A stretch of 64,000 nt of DNA. It comes from Phoronis australis (lineage: Eukaryota > Phoronida > Phoronidae). The position numbers and the translations under genes are program-made. Where the stretch lies: contig NMRA01000460.1 of NCBI GenBank assembly GCA_002633005.1, positions 239,653 through 303,652 on the forward strand, read 5' to 3'. Shown piece by piece: positions 46,426 through 58,310 of this stretch. Numbering within the stretch: the first letter of the stretch is position 1; the number at the start of each line of letters is the position of its first letter. The notes beneath the pieces are model-generated. The model was not told the origin of the DNA. It searched no databases and worked only from the letters and a program-made list of their open reading frames with translations.

Positions 46426-47570
46426 GGGTACGTACACTTCAACCTGTTGCCAGAAGCAATCCACTTTTACGGTGCGAAAAAACATAAGGTAGCTAGTAAT
46501 TTATGTTTTTCACCATTAAATTGAATAATAAGGACATACTAAAGTAAGAAATTAATTATCGTGCTGGTCAAGTCCTTCTAGATAATGGTGTATATTTTAA
46601 CACAGTATAATGAGATCTTCTTCTCTTCCAAAATAAATCTTACAAAAACAAAACAATAAGTAACTACTTTTTCAAAAACTTAATTGGTGCTATTTGCCTA
46701 GTTTTCAATACATTCGCCAGTTGGTCAAAATAGTTAAAGCAACTCTTGGCCCAGTGTTTAACTTGTAAACACTAAAAAACTTCTACTTACCATTGGGGGT
46801 GTACACTACGTATTTAACTACAGTCAATCAGTATCAAATTTTGGGTAAATTACAAACGTCTCGGGTTGCCTCTAGTTTTACGCTATCACTACGTGTTGGT
46901 CTGTCGCAAGATGTCTTGAAAGATAGAGCAAAATGAGTCACATGACGTGTCTTCAAGCATGTTACTGGCCAAAGCTCGTGTGGCATTAAATTTGATAATA
47001 GTCACTGTTTTTGTCAGACTGGATGCATTTAGGATGTACCAGTATTTTTCATTAGAACAGCAATACGTGTATGTAAAGGTACCCGCAGGAAACATTTTCT
47101 TGCACAGAGGTTGGCGGTAAATACACTACACAGGCCACGTACACTACATTTCAATGACACGCCAGGTTCATTAACTAAATACTTAGAATTTACTGAAAGT
47201 TAATTCAATAACCAAATGTGTTCAAAGAAAACAAATAAAACGCAAAGCATTCATGTTCATATCAGTCGTTTTTTGAAAATAGGCCCATGTTAAAATATAG
47301 GGATACGTACACTACACAAAAGTTAATCTTTCACGAGAAACAAAATTATGTGCAATAAACATCATTTTAACTTATAATTTAAGGGAGGAAACTGTCTGTG
47401 TCTGCTCACTTATGAAGTAATAATTTACTTTCATGGTACTTGTTAACATCGGGGTACGTACACTACAAAAAGGGGTATATATACTGCACCTTGCTGTTGT
47501 TTAAAGGCAACAATTACATTTGTAATAACCATATATGTTACTGAATTTCATTTGGGGGTACGTGTGTTAC
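46426..47570 (+). repeat. Cluster of dispersed GGGGTACGTACACTAC motifs
   Basis: Variants of a 16-18 bp word recur at 46426, 46795, 47121, 47135, 47300, 47450, 47472 and 47553, all on the plus strand and separated by unrelated-looking AT-rich sequence. The core GTACGTACACTAC is perfect or near-perfect in four of them. GTACGTAC is self-complementary. Confidence 0.65.
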
Positions 47571-50250
47571 CTTCTGTTAGCGTTTTGGCTCTTTTTCAAC
47601 ATAGCAGAACCCACTTAATATCCAAATATTTGGTTCGTTTAGATATTGAATAATTTGCTGTTCTGCCTAGGTAAACATATTCTGCAGTTATTTTTATTAT
47701 GTAGTTTTAACTTTATTTTTCAATCTTCTCTACTGTAGATGTAATTCTTTTTTATTTGCACAACTAAATAACACTTTGCATATGAGATCCAGTTGGGATT
47801 TGGTACCTGTAAGTGACCAGAAATTTTTATGTTAGCCCCTAACACAGTCAACTCTCCTATATGGACCTTGATTAAGATTTATCCGAGTGATAAAGGCCCA
47901 CAAGTCGGGTTTTAGTTATAATAGTAATAACACCGTTATACAACGTCATTTTGCACAACATAAAGTTGACTTTCGTCACTGGCAAAAAGTTGACAAAACA
48001 CAAGTTTAATGTTGAATACAAGTGAAATTTCTATAACTATTTACTAATGCAAAACAGACAAAGCTATAACGCATGCGCAGCTACGAAAATTTAAAGGTTA
48101 TGGACAGTAAGCAAAAATTCACGATAGAGCTACCGCTTCTAAAATTGAAGAAAAAAAATCCGATGACACCGCATGAAACCTAGGCCTGTAGCATTCTGAA
48201 GATAGAGAATTTTGTGTAATGTTAATATGTTATTTATACCATGGCATCAGTATCAGTTAAGTGGGCTTGCTAGAATAACTGGGTCCCGGGAGTAAAATCA
48301 CGTTGTTTTCCTTGTGTCCCCTTCCCTTTTATGGCCCCCTTCTCTTTGACCTCTTCTCTGCCTAAGTCGACTGTTCCCCTTGTAGCAACACCAATGTTAA
48401 CTGTACCCATTGATAGTTGTCTTTGCGCTTTACGTTTGCTTTAAGTGTTTCAGATCTCAGTTATATTACACCGTGTAAACTTTTCACAACACTTAACATG
48501 TGCAGGCTACACAGGCATTTACATAAGAACTCCAGGAAGTACGCTGGCTAAGAGAGGTCAAGCGTCCGTCATTAAAGGATGTCTGAGAGTGAAGATCTGC
48601 ATGAACTTGACCCATGAATGTCAATGACCCCCAGACCGTTAACTCGAAGTCAACAGGCGTGCAACGGCAGCAAATGTTGCCTAACCGATAAAGAGAAAAT
48701 ACCACGACTCCACGGAACACCCGATACTATTTTTAAAGTCGCCTGTACATAGTATACTGATGTGTACATAAAGTAACGCGGCATAACAATATCTTTATCT
48801 TATTCCTGAACGGTCAGTACATGCCACTGTTAAAAAACAAACCAACAACACTTGATCACTGCTTGCCAACATCTCACTCAAAAAACACACGAATAAGAAG
48901 TCTGCGCCAGGGTTCTAATCTTTTTACTGGAAATGGAACTCGAAACAATGTTTGTCATTTTCTACTCTACTTTTGTGCAAACTCTATTATTCTGTGCTCG
49001 AGTATACGATGACTTACTTGGATATTTTTTAGTCCTAGTTTGCTGTTGATAAAGCCAACATTGAGGCTAAAAGTTCGCGTTTCATCTCAAAATTTCGAGT
49101 TTTCACTCGAGATTGTAGCACGGATATCATGGTTATCAAGTGCACAATTGGACTAGAAATTCGTATACGTAAACCATAATGTATTCGGACAGGGTAATAA
49201 CCACTTCTGCACGAAAGTAGCAGAGAAACTGCCAAAAATAATTTCGAGTTCGTTTCGAGTACAAAGGTTAGATTACGGGCCCTGGTTTATAAGTGCATGC
49301 CTGTTGTGTTCATTGTTTTTTGTGATTTCAATTTCCTGTTTGCTGTGTTTAACGGATGCCCCTGACACCCTAATTCGACAATTCCACAGGTATGTTCATA
49401 CATGTAGTGCGGATGCTTAGCAGGATTTGCAAGACTGTTCCTGTAAGAAATACTAACAGGCATGAAAAAATTGAGGTGCTTCACCTCAGAGGACATTTCA
49501 GGCACACATGGTGTACGTGTTTGGGATAATAGTGTATCACGTTCAAAATTCAATTGAAAACAAGTACATGTACGCATGAGAAACAATCACTTCACCGTCA
49601 ACCGTTCTTATCACCTTACTGATCCACTCGAGTCTATACGACTGTTATCATTAAGTCAAATAGACGAGTGACAACCTTAAAGATGAAGAACGTCCCTACT
49701 CTTTCGAGTTATTTGAGAGAACAAAATAGTCAAAGAAAAGTAGGTACAGACGAGGTGTCAATTCCACAATTTCCAAGAGCTCTAATTTATCCCAGCTGGG
49801 AATGTTTCAGTGATTTTCTTACAGTTCAATAGCGTTTTCAACTCGGCTGATGGAACTTTAATTAGAGCGGTGTCAGTGACAAAATTATGATTTTCACACA
49901 TTATCGAGATTGATTTTTTCATTAGTGTGGATAATTGTTCTTTCATGCTGAATCATAATTATTACCATTAAAACCATTTGCAACAAACACTGTGACCAAT
50001 TACAAATGGGCTTTGTTTAATTCCTTCTCGACCACATGCGATTTCCCAAGTTTAAAGTCGCCCTTAGCAAATAATACAATAGTGTTAAGCTGAATCCTTA
50101 ACCTTTATTTCAGTCTTCAATGAGCGCAGATATCGCCATCTCAATTTTAACAACTTTATAATTTAAACGCTTCTGGCAGCTACAACATTTGATGTGATTG
50201 CTTTGTACAAGATGTACATGTAATAAGTTGGGATTTGTAAACAAGCTCAA
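47571..50250. other. No gene seen
   Basis: AT-rich, with short ORFs only. No motif recognised until the duplicated promoter region of the astacin gene. Confidence 0.35.
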
Positions 50251-50279
50251 GTTACCGATCAGTGGCGTTTCAATAAAGG

Positions 50280-50550
50280 GAAATCCTTCACAAAGGGCAA
50301 GACATTTTGAAACTTGTCTGCTTGACGGCTAACAGTCTTCACCAGAACAGAACGTTTTTCTAGGTGATTGTCATTGTGATGACTATCAATGCCAACCAAC
50401 GAATGGAACTGCTTTGTGAATCAAGTTGCCTGACCAATCAAATTGCTTGATGTAATAAACAACGTGGTCAGGAACAGTGCCACCCTCGACCAATATTCTT
50501 TAGGTCTTAGATCACTGTTGCTCTAAGTTTAGTTAACCGTAAGCTCCAGA
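50280..50550 (+). promoter_or_regulatory. Duplicated 5' flank of the astacin gene
   Basis: About 250 bp upstream of the ATG at 50551 aligns, with many substitutions, to 26800-26989 (shared: AGGACAGA/CAGAACAGA..TTTTTCTAG, TGATGTAATAA / TGACGTAATTAA, CTTTAGGTC(T/C)T..GATCACTG). No TATA box is obvious. The 5' UTR and core promoter presumably lie here, but the start site cannot be placed. Confidence 0.4.
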
Positions 50551-50619
50551 ATGTTGCGTACGGTGTTTTTGGTTGCTGGGATGCTGCACATTTGTAGTTC
50601 TGTGGAACTTTACGAAGAC
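50551..50619 (+). CDS. Exon 1 of astacin-family metalloprotease: signal peptide
   Basis: ATG opens 23 codons, MLRTVFLVAGMLHICSSVEL plus three, ending at a consensus donor GAC|GTAAGT (phase 0). The segment has a basic n-region, a hydrophobic core and a likely cleavage after CSS, so the product enters the secretory pathway. The phase-0 exit fits the phase-0 entry of the propeptide exon at 53867. A closely similar first exon occurs at 26990. Other small exons between 50619 and 53867 cannot be excluded. Confidence 0.75.
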
Positions 50620-51460
50620 GTAAGTACCATGAGGTTCTAAGTGCCTGTTCTCACAAAGCTTTCTCTTGATCCACGAATGGAAAGGAGTTGCAAGACATTC
50701 ACATACTTGTAGCAATTTCTAGATACACAGGCATACATTGTTCAGTACAACTGGTGATTGAGTGAGTTATCAATCTGCTATTCATGACTTCGTGCATGTT
50801 AGTAAATGTAGTCTGCAATAGATGGCCCTGTGGGGGTTGCTGGATACCTCATCGTGTATACATTTATCGACGAATGTTGTCTCATCTTCAACTCATCAAA
50901 GTGGAGTTCATGTAACAGCAAAGGGATGATGTAGAGACATTAACAGCGTTAATCAAAAGTGTAGTTATTTTAATTTCGTTATGCTAAGCATTACACGCGC
51001 AAGTAAACAACATATTTCTGCTGATGCAGAAAACGTTATATTTTCCTACTATGGGAACTCGCTATAGGCAGCAGGGATTATATTTTCTCCAAGGCTACTG
51101 CTTACGTTGAGTTCTCTACAACATTGTACTTGTCTGTCAGGAAACATTTCCCCTCACGAGAGAAGCGTTCAAACCTTTTCCCTGTCATTTCTATGGCAAC
51201 AATCTCACCAGCACAGGTCTGCGCTTATTGTACTAATGTGTGCCATTGTATACCCACATGGTCAGGGTTCCATTGAAACACTTCAATAGTTTCTTTAAGT
51301 TCTTGCAGATCAACACAGTAGGTTACTTTAAAGTGTACACAACATGACTCTTGTACCTCAAAATTAATTTTATTATTATATCTTACTAGATTTCAGTGCC
51401 TTTAGTGCACAGCTCATAAAGAAACACGCAAAAAATTGAAAAAAATAATAATTATGTACA
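50620..51460. other. Intron 1, first part; no feature
   Basis: The first 150 bp remain alignable to the sequence after the orphan exon at 27059. Nothing else recognised. Confidence 0.4.
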
Positions 51461-51549
51461 ACGTCATGGGTTGAACCCAAGTCGTTCGCCATACTGTTCG
51501 GATCAGAGAGTTATGCAAAGTGTATTGAGTGAAGAGAAAGCAAAATACA

Positions 51550-51815
51550 TTTAGCGTCGAGAAGGTTCGTAGAGGGATCAAAAGATGTGTTTCCGGAGGC
51601 TGCAGCAACAGTAGCCAGGCGGAGAACGTCTCGGTGTTCCGAGGGATACCACAGTTGCGCAGAAGTGGCATCGCTTCGTGCGCCGAACGAGAGTGTGGGA
51701 CGTCATCGTGGACCAAGCGATTCGGTCCGGGGCCACTTTGTGTTCTGCCCACTTTGAGGACTCGCGTTCTGACTCCAGTCACAGGAGACGTTACGATGAA
51801 GGCCTGGTTCAATAA
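51550..51815 (+). pseudogene. THAP zinc-finger domain, frameshifted
   Basis: Frame one reads IKRCVSGGCSNSSQAENVSV and FRGIPQLRR. About one base is then lost, and the next frame reads WHRFVRRTRVWDVIVDQ, then ATLCSAHFEDSRS, to a TAA at 51813. This is the C2CH signature of THAP domains (C-x4-C near the start, then Trp, then C-x2-H-F), a DNA-binding module of about 90 residues. The frame break falls between the LRR and the conserved Trp, so the segment is non-functional unless the break is a sequencing error. There is no splice signal at the break. GC content is higher than in the surrounding intron. Confidence 0.75.
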
Positions 51816-51848
51816 AGGACAGTATTTATCATTCAGAAACATCAGCTC

Positions 51849-52097
51849 TTAGTTCAGGATCGTCTGTTGGAAGACTGGGTTGACTCGCCGAGCCCGAGGC
51901 CGCTTCTCTCGCGGGAGGATCCAGTTCGTAAGGCTCAAAGTAGAAAAGTACGGAACCGGAAGCACATTCAACTTATTCTCGCTTTCGTGCAATCCCCTTT
52001 CCTCATCCTGGCCACCATTCCCGTACGTTTCTTCATAGTATTCGTTCAATTTTTGCTCATAATCGTCGTCGCTTTCAAATTCCCTGCTTTCCACCAT
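51849..52097 (-). CDS. 82-codon acidic ORF opposite the THAP remnant
   Basis: ATG on the minus strand starts MVESREFESDDDYEQKLNEY. A Gly/Glu-rich stretch follows, then a basic tail (REKRPRARRVNPVFQQ). Composition is markedly charged and the frame is intact; no family recognised. It lies within the same pair of short inverted repeats as the THAP remnant and could be an exon of a second transposon-encoded protein. Confidence 0.35.
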   Translation of the reverse strand: MVESREFESDDDYEQKLNEYYEETYGNGGQDEERGLHESENKLNVLPVPYFSTLSLTNWILPREKRPRARRVNPVFQQTILN

Positions 52098-52141
52098 TGT
52101 TCAATGCTAGTCACTAATCTCTTGTATTCAACCCATGACGT

Positions 52142-53866
52142 CACATGGCGGGAAATGTGAAAATTGGCAAAATTGAAAGAAAAATCAAAATTTCGAGCTA
52201 ATTACACAAAATAAACATGGGTTTAGCTAAATTTTACGTCATACATTTAGTTTGTGGCCACCGGTAATTCAAAATGTGGAAAAATCCATGGTGTGTACTG
52301 TTTAAAACTGGTTTTACTGAACCGGCTCATTCGTCTAATAAAACCAGGATTTTAGCCTTTTACCAAAACTGCGTTGGTGAAATAAGAGTTAGGTCTAAAA
52401 TTAGACCAGTTTGAAGAAGGCACTAGTAAAATGTTCTTATTTTGTCAACTTGGAAACACTGTATGTCAGAAAAGACTGATCGGATTCACACACAAGGTGT
52501 GAAACTTACTGAGATGTCTTCTACACTGTTCCCCAGAGTGCTCCCTCTTTTGTCTGAGTGGTTACAAAAAATTGACTTTACAACTCTTAATAAAAGAATA
52601 CTGCATAAAATTAAAACGAAAATATGATTCAGAAAATCGTAACATCCGTATCAAACAACATTTGGTTATAGTACTGATACCGTTGTATTTCTATGAATGT
52701 AACTTTCTTTTCTGCAAAATTCTACTAAAAAGAATAGGGTAAAATGGCCCGGATAATGTCAGATTAGAACAAAGTAAAAGTCAAATTTTACAGGCTACCT
52801 AAGTAACAATTATTCTCACGTCCCCAGACTAAGACCACATTGGGCTTCTGAAAAGCAGCAGCATTCCGTGGAAACTATCCCACCGACTCAACCTTGTGAT
52901 GTTTCTACGGTTGGGAATTGGGCAGCTGCTTGGCTGCATGCTAGTGTGGGATCACGCGACCAACATTTGCAGGAACTCGTAAATTTCCCACCAAACGAGT
53001 TCCCTTTGTTGACGAGCCTGACCGTGCGGACTTCAAACCGCACAGCAAGCTCTACACTCGCGCACGCTATTTCCCTCCTGTGAACGCTTATTCACCCCTC
53101 CTGAACCACTTTACGCGTCCAATAGACATAGTTTTTGTTCGCGTCCGAACCAACCCTGCTCATATACATGTACATGATTTCTTTCCTGTAAAAGTTATCT
53201 ATAAGTTCGTGGTTCTTATCCTTCTCCCGATTCTCATAGTATAACCTGATGTAACGTCTCCAACCACTTATCTACTGTGTAGAGTATGCATTTAGAAAGT
53301 TAACACACTCGATTATTCGCTTTGAACAGAATCATTTAACAATGCTTTCCTTTTAAAAGATATAAAAATGAAAACAAGTCAAATATTCGTACATAGGCCA
53401 TTTTCTAATGCATTTGAACGCGCCAATGTATGCCGAAATGCGGTGAACACGGAGTATTGATAATTAAAGTATACATACTGCTAATTTGTAAAACAGAGTG
53501 TGAAAAAGACAAATCGTATTTGATTTAAAGATATCCATTGATAAAAAACAGAAACCGTGTGAAGTTACCACGAAATTAGCTCAGCATCTGAATCGACGTT
53601 TTTGTCCATGACAGGAAGGGAAGTAGTATCGCAAGCAGGGAAAAATCTGCAGGAAAAGAGTTAATTGACACGTGTAACTGTATGACCAAATAAATGTCAA
53701 TGTGAGAGGTGAAAACTGGTCCGTTATGGGGACACATTTTCAAGAGGGGAATAGCGTGCGCTATGAAGATTTTGTGCGCGAAGAGGCCTGAGTATTGTAA
53801 AGGCAGGGAACTGTACGTGGCTTGAACCTGGTATCAACTGATTTGAATAACTGTTTTATTTTCAAG
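52142..53866. other. Intron 1, last part; no feature
   Basis: At 52305-52420, TTTAAAACTGGTTTTACTGAAC / AAAATTAGACCAGTTT words resemble the decayed repeat at 900-1135. Otherwise nothing recognised up to the acceptor TTTTATTTTCAAG at 53866. Confidence 0.4.
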
Positions 53867-54143
53867 ATAAATGACAGCGGAGGTCTCATACTCGATGATC
53901 GTACTTTCAAAGATTTCCTCCGCAGTTGCTACCGGGTGTACAAGCGGGGGCTCTATGCTTCTCCGCCTATGTTTGACTTGGAGATGAGTAACGGCAACCC
54001 AACATTCGATGAAAATGGTGGTCCAGAAAGAGGAGAAAACTCAACGTTCTGGGACCATGAACAACATAACCGGAAAAAGCGAGGAATATTGACTAATAAA
54101 TATCTGTGGACGGGGGCGAGGGTTCCTTTCAGATTCAAGCCAT
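53867..54143 (+). CDS. Exon: astacin propeptide and start of catalytic domain
   Basis: This is a 277-bp exon, phase 0 in, phase 1 out (CCA T|GTGAGT). It encodes a propeptide beginning INDSGGLILDDRTFKDFL and containing NSTFWDHEQ, whose Asp may act as the zinc-blocking aspartate of astacin pro-segments (usually in an FxGD context). NRKKRG follows, a consensus furin-type cleavage site (R-K-K-R). After it comes GILTNKYLWTGARVPFRF, the conserved first strand of mature astacins (Y/KLW..G.VPY). The function inferred is a secreted zinc endopeptidase activated by proprotein convertases. The next catalytic exon is at 63490; the split codon gives Tyr. Confidence 0.85.
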
Positions 54144-55702
54144 GTGAGTGATTTGGTTTCCTTGATTTGCTTGTTCATTTTCGTTTCCTTTTGTTTTTGC
54201 AAAAATCTGAGATGCCGAATACTTGACTTTCAGGCAATTTCTTACTGACTGTTTTACTCTGCCAGCTACGTGACCTTAGATGTCTCGCATGATGTCCAAA
54301 AACAAATTAGGAGTGGGGTACTAGTTACCCCAAAATACTGCAAAGGTAATCCGCTGACTGGGACATATCATTCGCAAAGTTTTAAGAGATTTCAATCAAT
54401 TCTTTGTGGAAACATTGTGAAATGTTCAAAAACAAGATTAGGCTTATGATAAACAATCAATCGAAACCAAGAACGAATGTAAAGCCGTTAATGGTATACC
54501 CGAGGATTATAAACGCCACCCCATCGTCTACCAAACTCAGCAATTCTGGGATGTTCAAGTCGTCTTGCATGGCAGTTTTTTTGAATTTATGTGGCAGTCC
54601 GCGGATCCAGAAGTCACGTTACAGATACACTGTAGTATGCGCCTAATGAGAAGTCAAAACCTTTCAAAACCGTGTTTTATTCAATACATATTAGGAGTTA
54701 CAGGAAGTTGGTGAAGTACAGCACCACACATCTGAGTAATTTTAGATATTCCATGGTGGTCACCTTCGTGAAAACTGAGGCAATTTCTGAATACGGGCAG
54801 TCGCCGTGACTCATCGCCGGGAAAATAACCACTTGCTAAATTGGCTTTGATTTTCAATCATCAGGGAAGTTATATTTAAAAAAACCTTACAATATATACG
54901 TCTGTTGTCTAAGTATAAAAATTCTGCGCCGCAAACCGGGGTAGGAAGTGTAGTGAATTTTTGTCAGTGAGCTGAATGTCGGCAATGGAAAAATATTGCA
55001 GTCTTAGGAGCATATCCCTGTGCCTTCGTCACAGGAATTTCCCTCATTCAGGGACAGGGTAACTAATTAATGTGTACATCTTGCCCCGCGGTGCACATAT
55101 GTCCGCGCACGGCACATGAGGCCAAGCGTTCCGCCTCCGCCGGGTAGCAGATTAATTCGAAAAATTCTTGACCTTTTCGCGTGACCTTGACCTCCAATAA
55201 CAAAAACAGTATCACATGAAAACTTTGAAGCATCATGCTCATTTCAAAAGGCATTTATTGGGACTTGCCAATTTCGACATGGCCGAAGGCGGCCATATTG
55301 GATTTGAGGATTATTCCTTTAAAATTCAGCCTGGCATACAAGTTCTCTGGACTTAGCACTCCAAGATTAGTTAGAATCAATCGTCACATTTGCATTATCC
55401 CCACATGCACTCGACACCATTTTCTGATGCCTTTTTTGAAAATTGGAACCTGACTAATTTGGCACCATGGCAAGTGTTCTTCCCGAAATTGTTTTACCAC
55501 GCCAATGGTATTTTGTTGGCCGTCAGCCGCCCGGCCGTAGCGAAGTCGTGTCGCGGGAGACCACCGCCGGTATCTTAATTTCCGTCTAAACTTGTTATAG
55601 ATATTTTGGCAAGTTTTAACGTCCAGATATTCTAAGTGTATATCAGTTTTATTGAATTATTTTGACATTGCATGTTCATTGTTGTACCTATAATGTTTAT
55701 TT
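54144..55702. other. Intron 2, first part; no gene
   Basis: Contains GC-rich patches (55080-55150, 55500-55570) and a GCGTGACCTTGACCTCC word of the type found in dispersed repeats, but no defined element was delimited. Confidence 0.35.
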
Positions 55703-55843
55703 CATGGGCGGCGCAGCACTGAAAAAATGGTGGTAAAGCCACCTTTGCCCCCCTGTGGCGCACCGCCTATAGACCATGTGCGGCGAAACACTGAAAAAAG
55801 AGGCGGCTATAGCCCTCCAGTCCCCAATTGTGCGCCGCCCATA
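55703..55843. repeat. GC-rich hairpin-like inverted repeat
   Basis: CATGGGCGGCGCA at 55703 faces TGCGCCGCCCATA at 55831 (12 of 13 pairing). Internal partial copies (GCGCACCGCC, GTGCGGCG.AACACTGAAAAAA) give two tandem half-units. Probably a MITE or SINE-derived fold-back. Confidence 0.6.
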
Positions 55844-57096
55844 TGTTTACCAGAGTTATTTACACCCGGTGAAACACGCTTAGCCTAGTCCGCCATCGGT
55901 CGGCATTGTTATTGACTTATCGCCAGGCTTTTGAGTGACGGCTTAACTGACCATTTAGCACGCAGCATTATTGACACACCTTCGTTTTGAAGCCACCATT
56001 TTACTCACGTTGCTGGGTAAAACTCATTGTTTGTTAGTCGACATTACGCAAGGGGGCGGACCTTGCGACAAGTCAATCAATTGTTGGCACAGAACTGTGA
56101 CTAGTCCGTAATTTTTTGCAAGAGTCGGAAACTATGTTTGTATGTATACGGCATTTATGATCTGAACCATTTATTCCGGTAGAGCAGCCGGGGTCGGTAT
56201 GCCTTCGTCTTTTGTCAGTGCGAGAGGTCTCGATCGGTCCGCACCGGGTCATTGACTGCAGGTTCCGGTCTGGCAAAGTAATTTGTGTCAAAATTTATTT
56301 TTGCACATTTCGTCAACATTTTTAGTACAAATTGTCCCTATTTTGGTTTCATTCAAGTTAAGGTCCGCTGTCGTTTATTTTATCCCCGTTTGTAATCCCA
56401 CAGTGTTCCTGAATGAATTGCACTTCCGGTTTCGCGACTAGTTCAAAATGGCGGTGTGATCTTCGGGTCGGAGTCGTGAGTGACACGTATACTGAAACTT
56501 CCTTCGACTACGGATTATGTATTGGTTATGGGATAGGTACTGCGTGGTTCCTTATAATTTATTCTAACCTTTTAACAAGGGTTAAAAACGTCTGCTTCTG
56601 GGACTTAAAGAGCATTTTTCTGACATGTTGACTCTTTCAACATGTATTCTTTTTGTTGATTGCTATTCTACTCCGCCAACAGTTAAACATCTGTGATTCA
56701 GCATGATACAATTTTTATTTATGTATTGTTCTGATTTGGTTTACAAAAAAAAATCCATTATTGTCAGTTTTTGACAAAAATCTTTCCTTTATTGTTACTC
56801 TGCACATACCAGAACAGTTATTTTCGGGTTTTTTATTCATTCTTCTTCTCATTATTACTATTGTTTTGGTTTCCGACCTTTTCTAGAACTTAATAACCCT
56901 CAAATGACCAAACTTTCAACTTTGAAACTTTCCAAGTATATTTACTCCTTACAAAAATTTTAAAAATACAGTTTTTACACATAATACGCCAGGAATAGTG
57001 AATTGGGCAAATGGACATCTTATTTTCAATACGTTGTTTCTCCTACATTAATCAAATAATTCTTTTCAATTTCATCGTGCAGATGTAAGTGTACAT

Positions 57097-57325
57097 GAAA
57101 AGTCATTGGAGATAAAGACAAGTTGCCCAGTTGGCTGTCGAACTAAAAGTGTATTCATATCAACAAATAATAGAATATATACAGAAATGTACAGGAAGTC
57201 AGTAGGTTCTAAGAATATATGACTAATACAGTACTGACTACTACAAAACAGGAACCAGTAAACCATAAACAACAACAGGATAGAATATTACTACAGGATA
57301 TAAACACATTCCAATTTAGTTATCA
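57097..57325 (-). repeat. 3' LTR of the copia element
   Basis: 229 bp, TGAAAAG...TTATCA, near-identical to 59174-59408 apart from a few substitutions and a 6-bp length difference. Preceded by TACA. Confidence 0.9.
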
Positions 57326-57352
57326 AATTCCACTCTCTTTCTTTTTCTTAAG
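57326..57352 (-). other. Polypurine tract of the copia element
   Basis: In element orientation AAGAAAAAGAAAGAGAG lies just upstream of the 3' LTR. Confidence 0.7.
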
Positions 57353-58310
57353 ATAACCCATAATCCATGTTCCACAAACTGTATAATATAGTTTTACTAA
57401 CACGTATACAATTAATGTTCTATCTACAATTCTAACATGCCTGTCTCTATAGAACACTTTTCGCAGTACAAGAGAGAATGCTCCACGTTTTGTAAAACAA
57501 TCAACAAGTAGTTTACCATCAGCATGTCTTTTACAGTATAACATTTAATACTGTTTGCTACAACACAAACATCAATTTGCAACAAATCATCTGAACATTT
57601 ATTCTTATGCAAAGTTATCCTATTGTCACCTGTGTTTTGAATGCATTGCTATTCTCTTTGCCAACCTTAAAAGTTTGATCCAATTGTGGAAATAACAGTC
57701 TCAAACTCTTCTGTACCTAACCATACAAAATCAACATGACATGCAAGTATACCATAGACCTCATTTCTATCATTCGTCTAGTAAAATACAGCAGGATCAG
57801 CCTCTGACATATTTCTCCCGTTTTCCAACATGATTGATTTCACCCGAACATATCAATTTTTGTGAAGTGCCGCTTAGGTCATTTTGAAATTCTTTAAAAC
57901 CTTTAGCAACTAATCGGGCCTTTGGAACCACACCCATTTCGTGGAGACACATTTCTGACCTTCATTTGGCACTTCACTATAAACATTATTTTGTTTCCAA
58001 CTTTCCAGTTCAGCCAATTTTGCATCCTTTAATTGAACATCATCAGTAATCAAAACACTTTCTGTAGTATCAGTTTGTCATTGTCAACTATCTTCAGGTC
58101 ATTCACACTTTTGAGGTCAACAGACAAAGCTGCTCCCTCTGACTCATCAGGACTTGTAATGTTTAAATTATACCAGCTGTTGTTTTTGCCAGAAGCCTTA
58201 GTAGCTCTGCCCATGACCACAGCTCCTATTACATAGTTGTCATCACTGTGCCCTCTGCAGCCTCTTCTTTCTGTGGTACACTGTTGATATTCACACACAT
58301 ATGTCCACAT
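57345..58310 (-). pseudogene. pol: Copia pol remnants (linker, RT pieces, RNase H end)
   Basis: Going 5' to 3' on the minus strand: VVMGRATKASGKNNSWYNLN (58310-58150), the linker after integrase, follows gag with a frame change. About 58000-57900 reads WKQNNVYSEVPNEGQKCVST, the start of copia RT. After a deletion near 57830, MSEADPAVFY, a stop, then NEVYGILACHVDFVWLGTEE come from the catalytic YVDD region, but with only one Asp, so the active site is broken. HKNKCSDDLLQIDVCVV and RHADGKLLVDCFTKRGA, in two frames at 57610-57440, match the end of copia RNase H. All of integrase and protease is missing. Confidence 0.75.

Larger units (their letters stand above)
51461..52141. mobile_element. Possible TIR element carrying a THAP domain and an opposing ORF
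   Basis: ACGTCATGGGTTGAA at 51461 is perfectly inverted at 52127-52141, with a few further matching bases outside. Between them lie a broken THAP-domain sequence on the plus strand and an 82-codon ORF on the minus strand. THAP domains occur in P-element and Kolobok-type transposases, so this may be a deletion derivative. No target duplication was recognised. Confidence 0.4.

Noticed and set aside
57065-57275. Small minus-strand ORF repeated at 59168-59356.
   Set aside because: Both lie in the copia LTRs and reflect LTR duplication, not a gene.
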